Of a stretch of 64,000 bases of DNA, positions 1-10,890 are shown one piece after another (within the stretch, counting starts at the first letter, position 1; each line of letters begins with the position of its first letter). The notes under the pieces are model-generated. The model was not told the origin of the DNA and did not search any database. It saw only the letters and a program-made list of their open reading frames with translations. A program made the position numbers and the translations under genes. Source of the stretch: Aegilops tauschii subsp. strangulata (taxonomy: Eukaryota; Streptophyta; Magnoliopsida; Poales; Poaceae); contig NC_053037.3 of assembly GCF_002575655.3 (NCBI RefSeq), positions 450,771,793 to 450,835,792 on the forward strand. Reading direction: 5' to 3'.

Positions 1-51
1 TCATATCAATCTTGGAACTACTTCCAACACACATCGTCACCTCGCCTTTTA

Positions 52-1011
52 CTAGTCTCTGTTTATTCTGTAACTCCCGTTTCGAGTTACTACTCTTAGC
101 AACTGAACCAGTATCAAATGCCGAGGGGTTGCTATAAACACTAGTAAGTACACATCAATAACATGTATATCCAATATACCTTTGTTCACTTTGCCATCCT
201 TCTTATCCACCAAATACTTGGGGCAGTTCCGCTTCCAGTGACTAGTCCCTTTGCAGTAGAAGCACTTAGTCTCAGGCTTAGGTACAGACTTGGGATTCTT
301 CACTTGAGTAGCAACTTGGTTGCCGTTCTTCTTGAAGTTCCCCTTCTATCCCTTTGCCCTTTTCTTGAAACTAGTGGTCTTGTTAACCATCAACACTTGA
401 TGCTCTTTCTTGATTTCTACCTTCATCGATTTCAACATCGCGAAGAGCTCGGGAATTACTTTCGTCATCCCTTACATACTATAGTTCATCACGAAGTTCT
501 ACTAACTTGGTGATGGTGACTAGAGAATTCTGTCAATCACTATTTTATCTGGAAGATTAACTCCCACTTGATTCAAGCGATTGTAGTACCCAGACAATCT
601 GAGCACATGCTCACTGCTTGAGCTATTCTCCTCCATCTTTTAGCTATAGAACTTGTTGGAGACTTCATATCTCTCAACTCGGGTATTTGCTTGAAATATT
701 AACTTCAACTCCTAGAACATCTCATATGGTCCATGACGTTCAAAACGTCTTTGAAGTCCCGATTCTAAGCCGTTAAGCATGGTGCACTAAACTATCAAGT
801 AGTCATCATATTGAGCTAGCCAAACGTTCATAACGTCTGCATCTGCTCCTGCAATAGGTATGTCACCTAGCGGTGCATCAAGAACATAATTCTTCTGTGC
901 AGCAATGAGGATAATCCTCAGATCACGGATCCAATCCGCATCTTTGCTACTAACATCTTTCAACATAATTTTCTCTAGGAACATATCAAAATAAACACAG
1001 GGAAGCAACAA
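52..1011 (-). pseudogene. Broken Copia gag with zinc knuckle
   Basis: Gag is the nucleocapsid protein that packages element RNA in virus-like particles. Two open stretches are visible on the minus strand. The first (787-1011) reads like the gag N-terminus, including DWIRDLRIILIAAQKNYVL. The second (52-303) holds the zinc knuckle CFYCKGTSHWKRNC, a CX2CX4HX4C motif, followed by YLVDKKDGKVNKG. The stretch between them is interrupted by stops and small frame changes. Neither open stretch starts with ATG, although an in-frame ATG lies inside the first. The gene is decayed. Confidence 0.8.
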
Positions 1012-2242
1012 CGCGAGCTATTGATCTACAACATAATTTGCAAAAATACTATCAGGACTAAGTTCATGATAAATTTAAGTTCAATTAATCATATTACTTA
1101 AGAACTCCCACTTAGATAGACATCCCTCTAATCCTCTAAGTGATCACGTGATCCATATCAACTAAACCATGTCCGATCATCACGTGAGATGGAGTAGTTT
1201 CAATGGTGAACATCACTATGTTGATCATATCTACTATATGATTCACGCTCGACCTTTCGGTCTCCGTGTTCCGAGGCCATATCTGTTATATGCTAGGCTC
1301 GTCAAGTTTAACCTGAGTATTCCGCGTGTGCAACTGTTTTGCACCCGTTGTATTTGAACGTAGAGCCTATCACACCCGATCATCACGTGGTGTCTCAGCA
1401 CGAAGAACTTTCGCAATGGTGCATACTCAGGGAGAACACTTATACCTTGATAATTTAGTGAGAGATCATCTTATAATGCTATCGTCAATCAAAGCAAGAT
1501 AAGATGCGTAAAAGATAAACATCACATGCAATCAATATAAGTGATATGATATGGCCATCATCATCTCGTGCTTGTGATCTCCATCTCCGAAGCACCTCCA
1601 TGATCACCATTGTCACCGGCGCGACACCTTGATCTCCATCGTAGCATCGTTGTCGTCTCGCCAATCTTTATGCTTCTACGACTATCGCTACCGCTTAGTG
1701 ATAAAGTAAAGCATTACAGGGCGATTGCATTGCATACAATAAAGCGACAACCATATGGCTCCTGCCAGTTGCCGATAACTCGGTTACAAAATATGATCAT
1801 CTCATACAATAAATTTAGCATCATGCTTTGACCATATCACATCACAACATGCCCTGGAAAAACAAGTTAGACGTCCTCTACTTTGTTGTTGCAAGTTTTA
1901 CGTGGCTGCTACGGGCTTAGCAAGAACCGTTCTTACCCACGCATCAAAACCACAACGATAGTTTGTCAAGTTGGTGCTGTTTTAACCTTCGCAAGGACCG
2001 GGCGTAGCCACACTCGGTTCAACTAAAGTGAGAGAGACAGACACCCGCCGGTCACCTTTAAGCAATGAGTGCTTGCAATGGTGAAACCAGTCTCGCGTAA
2101 GCGTACGCGTAATGTCGGTCCGGGCCGCTTCATCTCACAATACCGTCGAACCAAAGTATGACATGCTGGTAAGCAGTATGACTTATATCGCCCACAACTC
2201 ACTTGTGTTCTACTTGTGCATAACATCAACGCATAAAACCAA

Positions 2243-2254
2243 GCTCGGATACCA
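2243..2254 (-). other. Primer-binding site for initiator Met-tRNA
   Basis: On the minus strand this reads TGGTATCCGAGC, one base off the usual TGGTATCAGAGC that pairs with the 3' end of initiator methionine tRNA. It sits one base inside the LTR edge. It fixes the minus orientation of the element and shows that 2256-3988 is its 5' LTR. Confidence 0.85.
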
Positions 2255-2255
2255 C

Positions 2256-3988
2256 TGTTGGGGAACATAGTAATTTCAAAAAAATTCCTACGCACACGCA
2301 AGATCATGGTGATGCATAGCAACGAGAGGGGAGAGTGTTGTCCACGTACCCTCGTAGACCGATAGCGGAAGCGTTAACACAACGCGGTTGATGTAGTCGT
2401 ACATCTTCACGATCCGACCGATCAAGTACCGAACGTACGACACCTCTGAGTTCAGCACACGTTCAGCTTGATGACGTCCCTCGAACTCCGATCCAGCCGA
2501 TTGTTGAGGGAGAGTTTCGTCAGCACGACGGCGTGGTGACGATGATGATGTTCTACCGACGCAGGGCTTCGCCTAAGCACCGCTACGATATTATCGAGGT
2601 GTAATATGGTGGAGGGGGCACCGCACACGGCTAAGAGATCAATAGATCAATTGTTGTCACTATGGGGTGCCCCCCTGCCCCCGTATGTAAAGGAGCAAGG
2701 GGGAGGCCGGTCGGCCCTTGTTGGCGCGCCAGGAGGAGGAGTCCTCCTCCTAGTAGGAGTAGGACTCCCCTCTTTCCTACTCCTACTAGGAGGGGGAAAG
2801 GAAGGGGGAGAGGGAGAAGGAAAGGGGGGCGCCGCCCCCCTCTCCTAGTCTAATTCGGACCAGAGGGGGAGGGGGCGCGCGGCCCCTCCTGGCTGCCCTC
2901 TCTCTCTCCACTAAGGCCCATAAGGCCCATTACTTCTCCCGGGGGGTTTCCGGTAACCCTCCGGCACTCCAGTTTTCTCCGAAATCACCCGGAACACTTC
3001 CGATGTCCGAATATAGTCGTCCAATATATCAATCTTTATGTCTCGACCATTTCGAGACTCCTCGTCATGTCTGTGATCACATCCGGGACTCCAAACAACC
3101 TTCGGTACATCAAAACATATAAACTCATAATATAACTGTCATCGTAACGTTAAGCGTGCGGACCCTACGGGTTCGAGAACTATGTAGACATGACCGAGAC
3201 ACGTCTCCGGTCAATAACCAATAGCGGAACCTGGATGCTCATATTGGCTCCCACATATTCTACGAAGATCTTTATCGGTCAGACCGCATAACAACATACA
3301 TTGTTCCCTTTGTCATCGGTATGTTACTTGCCCGAGATTCGATCGTCGGTATCTCAATACCTAGTTCAATCTCGTTACCGGCAAGTCTCTTTACTCGTTC
3401 CGTAATACATCATCTTGCAACAAACTCTTTAGTTGCAATGCTTGCAAGGCTTAAGTGATGTGCATTACCGAGAGGGCCCAGAGATACCTCTCCGACAATC
3501 GGAGTGACAAATCCTAATCTCGAAATACGCCAACCCAACTAGTACCTTCGGAGACACCTGTAGAGCACCTTTATAATCACCCAGTTACGTTGTGACGTTT
3601 GGTAGCACACAAAGTGTTCCTCCGGTAAACGGGAGTTGCATAATCTCATAGTCATAGGAACATGTATAAGTCATGAAGAAAGCAATAGCAACAAACTAAA
3701 CGATCAAGTGCTAAGCTAATGGAATGGGTCAAGTGAATCACATCATTCTCCTAATAATGTGATCCCGTTAATCAAATGACAACTCATGTCTATGGCTAGG
3801 AAACATAACCATCTTTGATCAACGAGCTAGTCAAGTAGAGGCATACTAGTGACACTCTGTTTGTCTATGTATTCACACAAGTATTATGTTTCCGGTTAAT
3901 ACAATTCTAGCATGAATAATAAACATTTATCATGAAATAAGGAAATAAATAATAACTTTATTATTGCCTCTAGGGCATATTTCCTTCA
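2256..3988 (-). mobile_element. 5' LTR of the minus-strand Copia element
   Basis: This 1733-base LTR runs on the minus strand from TGAAGGAAATATGCCC to CCCCAACA, with canonical TG...CA ends. It contains the GC-rich stretch and weak TATA-like sequence near 2690 that precede the transcription start in this group. The base after 3988 begins TGTAT, which would be one copy of the target duplication; the other copy lies off the left edge. A related LTR sits at 21328-23066 on the opposite strand. Confidence 0.9.
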
Positions 3989-4086
3989 TGTATGACATGC
4001 CAACATTAGATAGCCTAACGCACCGTGTTAACTCTCCAAGGGCGCGACCGCATGAGCGACGCGACGGTCGTGGTAGGCGCGACCAC

Positions 4087-4251
4087 GATACGGGCTGCTG
4101 GCAGCCCTTGGATCTGAGATCAAACGGTCGCATGCTAAGTTGCTGAAAATTTGCAGAATAACCCTCCAGGATAGGATATTCACCCATAGGTCTAGAATCA
4201 CGCCATGCAACCGTTCGATCTCAGATCCAAGGGCTCTCGGAAGCCCGTATC
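4087..4251. repeat. Inverted repeat upstream of the exonuclease gene
   Basis: Two arms of about 48 bases (4087-4134 and 4204-4251) are inverted copies with about seven mismatches. The best shared core is CTTGGATCTGAGATC. The loop is about 69 bases. It ends about 160 bases before the exonuclease start codon, so it lies in promoter or 5' UTR sequence. It could be a small foldback element or a regulatory palindrome. I see no clear target duplication. Confidence 0.7.
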
Positions 4252-4408
4252 ATGGGATAATGGAAAGCCACTACCCTGCCTTTCGCACGCTGGCAGTTCG
4301 CTCCTACTCGTCCCCGCACGTCCTTCAATACTACGGCGGTTCGTTCCTAGTCGTCCCGTCCATTCACATTACGGCAGTTCCACTAATCCTAACCCTCCTC
4401 CCAAATCC

Positions 4409-5140
4409 ATGGCGTCCCAAATCTCCCCGATCGGCGGTGAGTACAAGGTTAGAACCATCACCGGCGATGAGTTCGACGTCATTTACACCCGTTCTTCCGC
4501 GATGGTGAAAGGATGCCTTTCTCGCTTCAGACGCATGTTCGAAGACTCAGATGATGAGTGGGTCGCTGGGCTAGATGTTGAGTACACCACAGTCCTGGGA
4601 TGAGAGAAGGATCTAAAGGACGAAGAGAGGAAGAAGCCCGCCGTGATCCAGGTTTGCATGCATGACTTATGCTTGGTCTACCACATATGCCATGCCGACG
4701 TTGAGTGCCAGGATTTTAAGGACTTCCTCGAGAGCAACCTAGTCAAATTCGTTACTGTAGACTTTGGTAACGACAAAGAAGTCCTGCGTCGGATAGGCCT
4801 CGTTGTGGGCAACACCTTCGACCTCCAGAAGAATCGGCTGGTGTCCTCTCGTCAACCTTCAATGCTGACCCTGGCAGGAGCCATGGTTCATCCTTCGTAC
4901 GGTAAACTGGAGAAACCTCCATACACGTTTCATCGTCATGCATGGCAGTGGAATGTACTAGATATAGACCACATCCACTACGCTGCAATGGATGGCTACC
5001 TTTGCTTCAATATCTACAAGGGTTGGATGAACAGCAACAGCCAAGTGTGCGGTTCAAGCAAAGAAGTATCGGCCAAGAGGAAGAGGGACAAGGACGAAGT
5101 CAAGGATGAAGTCAAGGACGTGGACGAGGACTCCGAGTAA
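4409..5140 (+). pseudogene. Werner-type 3'-5' exonuclease-like gene with one internal stop
   Basis: This is a single-exon frame of 243 residues apart from one TGA at codon 65 (4601-4603). It belongs to the DEDDy 3'-5' exonuclease family related to the Werner syndrome exonuclease domain, which removes nucleotides from DNA or RNA 3' ends using two metal ions. All four acidic motif positions are visible: D56 and E58 in AGLDVEYTTV, D122 in FGNDKEVLRR, and Y191 with D195 in IHYAAMDGYL. A basic then acidic tail (AKRKRDKDEVKDEVKD) follows. ATG at 4409 is chosen because it opens the frame just after a plausible 5' leader. The stop could be a CGA to TGA change, a typical methyl-CpG decay. An in-frame ATG at 4643 would lack the first motif. 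The gene is either a recent pseudogene or has a sequencing error. Confidence 0.75.
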
Positions 5141-6048
5141 GGTGGCAGTGTCGTTGCTCATGGTGGTTCTAATGCAGTGTTTACCGGAATAGTTTCAAAG
5201 TTTAATTTTAGGTGTGCTTAATTTAATTTAAGGGGTGTGTTGTGCTGAGCCCCCAGAAGAACTATGTTATGTTTCTTCTTGTTACTTTAACTCTTCAGTA
5301 CGTACATACTAGTATTTCTTACATTTCATCTTTTAGTTGGTATAGTACTACCACTCGTTTCTTCACATTATATACGTACAATATATATGGCCAACATCAT
5401 ATAGCTAGCAGTTTAGTTGTCAAAGAATTTCAGGGTGCTTAGTTTTGTCAAAGAATTCCAGGGTGCTTAGTTTTATTTGAGGGGTGGGTTGTGCACTTGT
5501 GCTGGACACCATTATTGTGATAAGCCTTTTTAATTATACTATATGCATAATTTGGCGACGAGCGCTCTCTATATGTACCACCTTTTTTTTAATTTCAAGT
5601 TTTGCTCCATGGCGCAATCCATCGATACTACTACTGTACAAAAGTGGAGTATATACATTTTTTAAAAGGCTAGAGGGCGGGGCAGTCTAGCTCGGTCGGT
5701 TTCACGAGAGGCGAGGGCCTTTATGATTTGACAGCTCATTACTCATGTCAAATCGAATAGTACTGCGCCGCCCGCTGCACGCCCGGCGCCTCCATTAAAC
5801 CCCTCCGTTAAACCCGCATGCAAACCGAGAACCCTACTCCTGCCACACGTCCGTTCATGAGCGGGCCGGAATTAAACGCAACACCGGCCGAGCTCCTCCC
5901 GTCCGCCCTCAGTTTAAACGAGGCCAGACACCTGCCAAGCTCCTACCGTCCGCCCTCTATTTTCACGAGGCCAGACAGATAGCGGGCAAGAATCGCACCC
6001 CTCCGCCACTCCCCCATCTCCTCCTTCACCATTTTCTCCACTCTTCCG
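5141..6048. other. Spacer with short local repeats, no gene recognised
   Basis: The first part is the AT-rich 3' flank of the exonuclease frame. A piece of about 30 bases containing CAGGGTGCTTAGTTT is repeated in tandem at about 5419-5475. From about 5760 the sequence turns GC-rich, and at 5885-5975 it holds a duplicated block of about 50 bases containing CCGTCCGCCCTC and ACGAGGCCAGACA, close to the next reading frame. It may be that frame's promoter and leader. Confidence 0.5.
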
Positions 6049-6564
6049 ATGGCTTCCGATGAGCCGTTCTCCGGCATATTACCCGGCTGGGTGGCCCACC
6101 GAGCCCTCCGGATATGGGCGAGGCCGCTCGGTGCTTCACCAACCTCGCTTGGCCCGACGGAGCCAGTTGCGCCCCAAGCAGGCGCATGGTTTAGCAACTC
6201 GCCGCTCCAGTTCAGCTCGATGAGGAGTGGCGAGTTGCTCCACGCCGGTACGGGCGCCGTCGCTGCCGCGTCGTACCGCGCCACCAGTGTCTGCGGTGGC
6301 CGCGCCTCCCGTGTCTGTGGGCGCGCCTCCCGTGCCTGCGGCAGCGCCATGCAGGCAGAGACAGAAGCCGGGTGCGTGGAGAGCGACGAGTCGGTGGCCA
6401 GCTTCTCCGTGTCCGCCGCCATCATCGAGGAGAAGTAGAACACGGGAGGCCGCCGCCACTTGGGACCCATGAAGGCCACCGCCGAGGCGACGACCACGGA
6501 TTCAGGTGGATTCTTTGCTGCTTCGTCTCTTCCGAGGACCTTCGTCGACCGGGCAAGTGTCTGA
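6049..6564 (+). pseudogene. Hypothetical frame of 171 codons with one in-frame TAG
   Basis: I do not recognise the product. The frame starts at ATG 6049 after a pyrimidine-rich leader, and the first 129 residues are open (MASDEPFSGILPGWVAHRAL onwards). A TAG at 6436-6438 interrupts it, and the same frame stays open for another 41 codons to TGA at 6562-6564. The middle has small internal repeats (VCGGRASRVCGRASRACG). The GC-rich sequence also gives open frames on the minus strand, so coding status is uncertain. The end lies about 45 bases before the remains of a MITE. Confidence 0.35.
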
Positions 6565-6607
6565 CGGACATGAGGAAGACAAAGGGATCCGCGGGCGGCC
6601 ATTTAGA

Positions 6608-6666
6608 ACTAAAATAAGTCTAGATACATCCATTTCTAGGACAAGTATTTCCGGACGGAGGGAGTA
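6608..6666. mobile_element. Right end of a Stowaway MITE
   Basis: The segment ends in the Stowaway terminal sequence TTTCCGGACGGAGGGAG followed by TA, and the preceding TAGATACATCCATTTCT matches the subterminal region of the intact copy at 7566-7687. The left half is missing. Stowaway MITEs are short non-autonomous Tc1/mariner elements that insert at TA. Confidence 0.75.
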
Positions 6667-7286
6667 TTAATTATACAAGAGAGTCGGATTGGCACCTCTT
6701 AGTTCATGTAAATGTAATGAAATCCATCATGTTTATATGAAGATCCGGCTTTTTTATACGAAATCCTTCATGCTTATATGAAATCAGTCCGTGTTTGCAT
6801 GAATTTTATCTGGTTGGTTAGAGTTGTAAAAATGTATGCCGCTGGCGTTTGATGTCGTCCTCCGCTTAAGGAAGCGGGAGGAAATTTGTCGGCTGCCGTT
6901 GGAGATGCTCTTTATGCTGGAAATAATAGAGTGACATCCAATCCATTTGAGTTAATTGCCTGTATGATTGTCCCTCTATAAAAAGTTAATTGCATGTACA
7001 GTGTACACGTGACTTGCAGGGTGGCTACAGCTTCGTACAGAAAGTTAAAAAGAAACAAGTCCATCCTTAATCTTGTATTCTAAGTACTCTGTGGGTTCCA
7101 CTGTCAGTACAGTAGCGAAAGAAGTATATATTAAATAAGTAGAGTAATATATAATATAAAAATATAAAGTTAAAAGACAGAATTCAAACTCATGTCATCG
7201 CGTTGCGAGCATCCGGCGCTAACCAGCCCAGCACATTTTTGTTGTAGACCATGCTGGAGATATATCTCCATGTCTACTCTTATATA
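6667..7286. other. Spacer, nothing recognised
   Basis: This is AT-rich low-complexity sequence with three near-copies of a short phrase around ATGAAATCC and CATGCTTATATGAA at about 6713-6800. I see no convincing coding frame or element end. Confidence 0.4.
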
Positions 7287-7565
7287 TACTCCATTCGTTC
7301 CTAAATATTTGTCTTTTTCAGATTTCAAATGGACTACCACATACGGATGTGTATGTAGACATATTTTAGAGTGTAGATTCACTCTTTTTGCTCCGTATCT
7401 CTTTTCAGGAAGGGGTCAGATTTGTCCTTGATTTATTTATGAGGTATCCAGATGGCACTGCACCGCCAAGAAAAGAGGGCAACATCAAAATTATGGACTA
7501 CTTTTTTGAGTATGTTGGTAAGGTCCGATCATAGTCACTTGTTGAAATCTCTAAAAAGACAAATA
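7287..7565. mobile_element. Degenerate Stowaway-like MITE split by unrelated sequence
   Basis: 7287-7390 resembles the left part of a common Triticeae MITE (CTCCATTCGTTCCTAAATAT, then CTACATACGGATGT-like sequence). 7525-7565 resembles its right part (TGAAATCTCTAAAAAGACAAATA). About 130 bases of unrelated sequence lie between. The expected right terminus is replaced by the intact MITE that starts at 7566, so the copy is broken twice. Confidence 0.5.
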
Positions 7566-7687
7566 CTCCCTCCGTCCGGAAATACTTGTCATCAAAATGG
7601 ATAAAAGGAAATGTATCTACACGTATTTAGTTTTAGATACATCTCTTTTTATCCATTTTGATGACAAGTATTTTCGGACGGAGGGAG
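7566..7687. mobile_element. Complete Stowaway MITE
   Basis: This 122-base element has terminal inverted repeats CTCCCTCCGTCCGGAAATAC and its inverse, and is bounded by TA on both sides (7564-7565 and 7688-7689). The two halves are near-perfect inverted copies (CATCAAAATGGATAAAAGG against its inverse), so the transcript would fold into a long hairpin. It carries no gene. Confidence 0.92.
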
Positions 7688-7689
7688 TA

Positions 7690-7915
7690 GAAAACAGAGT
7701 TGGTGATGATGGTGTCCGTGGCATCCTGCAACATAGGCCGTCGGATTTATATCTAACGGATAGGAAAGAAACTATGGCAATTTTGCAAAAATATACCCAC
7801 ACGTCTCTCCACGTTCGCAAATAAGGCCTTCCCTCATTCAACCTTTTCTCTCACAAGATAAACTACTCATACAAATGCATCTTGATGTTCCGTGCAACGA
7901 CGGGCAGCTAGCTAA
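7690..7915 (+). mobile_element. Helitron-like short element, 5' end lost
   Basis: From AAAACAGAGTTGGTGATGAT to CCGTGCAACGACGGGCAGCT this matches the copy at 8500-8740 at about 85% by eye. It ends CTAA followed by T, after a short GC hairpin, which is the Helitron 3' pattern (CTRR then T). The 5' terminus is absent because the Stowaway MITE directly abuts it. No helicase gene is present, so it would be non-autonomous. Confidence 0.5.
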
Positions 7916-8164
7916 TTTCTTTTAAAACAGTTGCTGCGATAATTGGGTTGAAGTGATATATTTTATGTCTGCCCCAAATGATTTCAGATTCACTAGTAGT
8001 AACAAAGAAAAGGTTTCCTTGTTAATTAACAGGAAACAGGGTGAAAACTATCACATGAGGCCGGTAAAAACAAGGCACACTGGGTTCAGCCTCATCGTCA
8101 CTACAGCTGTGCGCGCGCGAGAAGTCTACATATCGAGGGGGCTACCGAGCGAGGCACATAGACA

Positions 8165-8490
8165 CAATGTTTGAGAGAGAAACCAATTGACAGATTATGA
8201 TCAGATTGAGTTGTCACCCTTCTGCTGTCATTGTTGGGGGGAGGGAGAGAAAGACGTATCGAGAGTGTGCGCGGTAGGCACAGAGGCACAACTAGCGAGT
8301 GTGTGTGTGTGTTTGAAAGAGGAGTAGATAGATTATTATCAAGATCGATGTGCCACCCTACTCCTTCGGTGCCGGGTAGTGTGTGTGTATGTTTGAGAGA
8401 GAAGCCAGTCGATAGATTAGTATCAAGATCGAGGTGTCACCCTACTCCTTTGGTGTTGGGAAGTGTGGGTGTGTGTGGGGGGGCAGTGAC
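8165..8490. repeat. Decayed tandem repeat with GT-rich units
   Basis: Two clear units start near 8285 and 8371. Each contains a GTGTGTGT run, then GTTTGARAGAG, AGTAGATAGATT-like sequence, ATCAAGATCGA and CACCCTACTCCTT. A third, degenerate unit lies at about 8165-8245. The unit is about 80-90 bases. Confidence 0.65.
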
Positions 8491-8499
8491 ACTCACATA

Positions 8500-8740
8500 T
8501 CTCTACTCTTATAAAAAACAGAGTTGGTGATGATGGTGTTCCTTCCATCCTGCAATATAGGCCATCCGATTTATATCCGACGGATAGGAAGGAAACTATG
8601 GCAATTTTGCAAAAAGATACCCACACCCCTCTCCGCATTTGCAAATAAGGCATTTCCTCGTTCATCCTTTTCTCCCACAAGATAAACTTCTCATACAAAT
8701 GCATATTGATGTTCCGTGCAACACATGGGCATCTTGCTAG
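8500..8740 (+). mobile_element. Short non-autonomous Helitron-like element
   Basis: This 241-base segment starts TCTCTACTCTTATAAAA and ends TTGCTAG, flanked by A on the left and T on the right as expected for Helitron insertion between A and T. A small imperfect hairpin (CCGTGCAACACATGGG) lies just before the end. A second copy at 7690-7915 shares most of the sequence, which supports a mobile unit. There is no protein-coding capacity. Confidence 0.6.
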
Positions 8741-10329
8741 TAGGGAGAAGGAGTTTGTGTGACACATATCTAGCTATATTAAGGGATAGGTAGATAGCAT
8801 ATGTGTGAGAGACATTCTTATACTTTGAGACATTAGTGGTTGTGGGTGGGCGGAATTAAAGGGGTGGGCGTGTTAGACATAGAGAGCGTGTGTGTTTCTG
8901 TGTGAGAGACTTGTAGGACGGGGTAGAAAGACGAATTTAACCATGACGGAGGGAGAGAAATACACGAAGTGCGCGTGTGTGATTCCGATGCCCACAGGGA
9001 AATGAGATACGTATGCGTGTGAGAGAGATTGCACAATTCATTCACGTATCACTATCTAGCGATCGTGGACGTGCATCGCTTGAACATAAGTCAATATCTA
9101 CTTCGTATCATGGCCAAAGGTACAATATCGATTCAACGCTATAAAGATTGGACACTCACATATCACATTTTTTCTATTTAAATAAACCTTTTCAGTTGTG
9201 CATGCCAAAGTTACAGTGATGTTTCTTCAAACAACCAATGTAGCTATCATGTATATGCACCATTGTTACTCTTGCATTCAAATTCATTAGTCTTGGATGA
9301 TTTAAGTTTCTATTTTGAAGTAATATATGTAATATTCATATATGAATTCAACGGGTACGCAATTTATGAAATGGAGGCTATGTAATCATATGAGGTAACA
9401 CTTTTAAGTAGTTGACTACAATATCCATTTCTTTTTGTGCGCCTCTACACTAACACGTCAATGCATTATGTTTAAAGTAAATAACCAATGGCACTAAATT
9501 ATCTATTTACACGAGAAATACATAGGCTGAGCGTTTGATCCCTTTTTTTTGTGAACGCGCCACTACACCCGTACGATTGGCCGCGCCCGTGTGAACGTCC
9601 AAGTTATCGGTGCATCATCCCGAGTTATTGTCTTTTTTCTGGGGTGGACTTCACACCAGTTATTAACTGCTGACGCGTGCCCCGTGTACACAGTCTAGCA
9701 TGACCTTCCCGCTAGCATGATCCAAAATTAGTTGAAACTGGATAGGAACGATCCTGCGGGCGGCAAAATCTCCCGCCTCCTTCTAAAATTTCCGCCACCT
9801 TAGTCTTTAGCATGCGAAATCCCCCTTTTGTCCTTGGTGCACGGAGACCAACAGTTACAATACCGCCCTCATCTACATGATAGGTCGGGGCTGTTTTGGT
9901 AACTTCCGGTTCCCCCACTACACGGCAACCCCATTTCCTCTCCCCCTCCCGCAAAAACGACTAACTCCACAGCACCAGAGCATCTTACATCATGCCGTCC
10001 GTACTTCATCGCCCTTTCTCCCCTCCCCTCTCGAAACCCTAGACTGCTCATCCACCGGCGTACCATAGCCCATTCACTGCCAGTGGCGTCCACCTCGCTG
10101 GATCTTCTTCTGCGGCCGCATCTACCCCTCCCACCTCCCCTAGAAACAAGTAGACTGCTCATCCACCACTGTACCACAGCCCATTCAGTGCCGGCCTTGT
10201 CCACGGCGCCGGATCTGCTTCGCCGGTACTCTCGTCAACCGCCGCGCATCTGCAGCGGCTCATTCGTACTCCCCACCGGAGACGCTTTGTCCACACCCCC
10301 CGGAGCCGCCCCACCGACGCCCCCGTCGA
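8741..10329. other. Spacer, possible promoter region, no gene recognised
   Basis: 8741-9060 is GTGTG-rich decayed repeat. 9061-9540 is AT-rich and unremarkable. From about 9690 the sequence becomes pyrimidine-rich, with CGAAACCCTAGAC at about 10030, a phrase common in plant 5' leaders. Open frames exist on both strands here (for example 9869-10204 minus), but most lack an ATG and I cannot support any as a gene. It may be the leader of the gene whose last exons lie at 13992-15033. Confidence 0.35.
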
Positions 10330-10890
10330 CGGCCTCTGATCCTCTTCGCCGACACCTTCCTCAACCCTACCGGAGCCGCTTTGCCGACACCTTCCTCAAC
10401 CCTACCGGAGCCGCTTCGCCGACACCATCATCAACCCTACTGGAGTAGCTTAGCCTATACCATTCTCAACCCTACCGGGGCCACTTTGCCAACTCACAAG
10501 TCCACGGCCTCAGATCCGCTTCCTCGCACCCTCATCCAACCTACCGGAGCAGCTTCTGACGCCCCGTCCACGGCCGCAGATCCGCATCGTCGACACCACC
10601 CTTAACCCAACCACCGGAGCAGCTTCTGACGCCCCATCCACGGCCGCAGATCCGCATCATTGACACCATCCTTAACCCAACCACCGGAGCAGCTTCTGAC
10701 GCCCCGTCCACGGCCGCATATCCGCATCGTCGACACCATCCTTAACCCAACCACCGGAGCAGCTTCTGACGCCCCGTCCACGGCCGCAGATCCGCGTCGT
10801 CGACACCATCCTTAACCCAACCACCGGAGCAGCTTCACCTACGCCCTCGTCCACGGCCACAAATCCGCTTCGCCCACACCGTAGTCCACC
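10330..10890. repeat. Two-tier minisatellite with 70-base units
   Basis: 10350-10540 holds short units of about 30 bases built on CCCTACCGGAGCCGCTT. From 10541 to about 10890 there are five 70-base units starting near 10541, 10611, 10681, 10751 and 10821. Each contains CCGGAGCAGCTTCTGACGCC and GGCCGCAGATCCGC or close variants. The last unit diverges. The 70-base period is not a multiple of three, so a repeated protein is unlikely. Confidence 0.85.

Larger units (their letters stand above)
1..2255 (-). mobile_element. Copia retrotransposon (Angela/WIS/BARE1 group), internal domain, cut by window edge
   Basis: This is the 5' internal part of a minus-strand Copia element whose 5' LTR lies at 2256-3988. 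Reading leftwards from the LTR there is a primer-binding site, an untranslated leader of about 1.2 kb (roughly 1010-2240), then gag remnants down to the left edge. Protease, integrase and reverse transcriptase would lie beyond position 1. The leader matches my memory of Triticeae BARE/WIS/Angela elements but has no protein-coding content. The coding part carries several stops and frameshifts, so the copy is not autonomous. Confidence 0.85.

Noticed and set aside
8833..9045. Minus-strand Ser/His/Thr-rich frame
   Set aside because: It translates a decayed GTGTG-rich repeat.
10083..10605. Plus-strand Pro/Leu/Ser-rich frames
   Set aside because: They begin with a non-ATG codon and largely follow the minisatellite; the 70-base unit is not in frame with itself.
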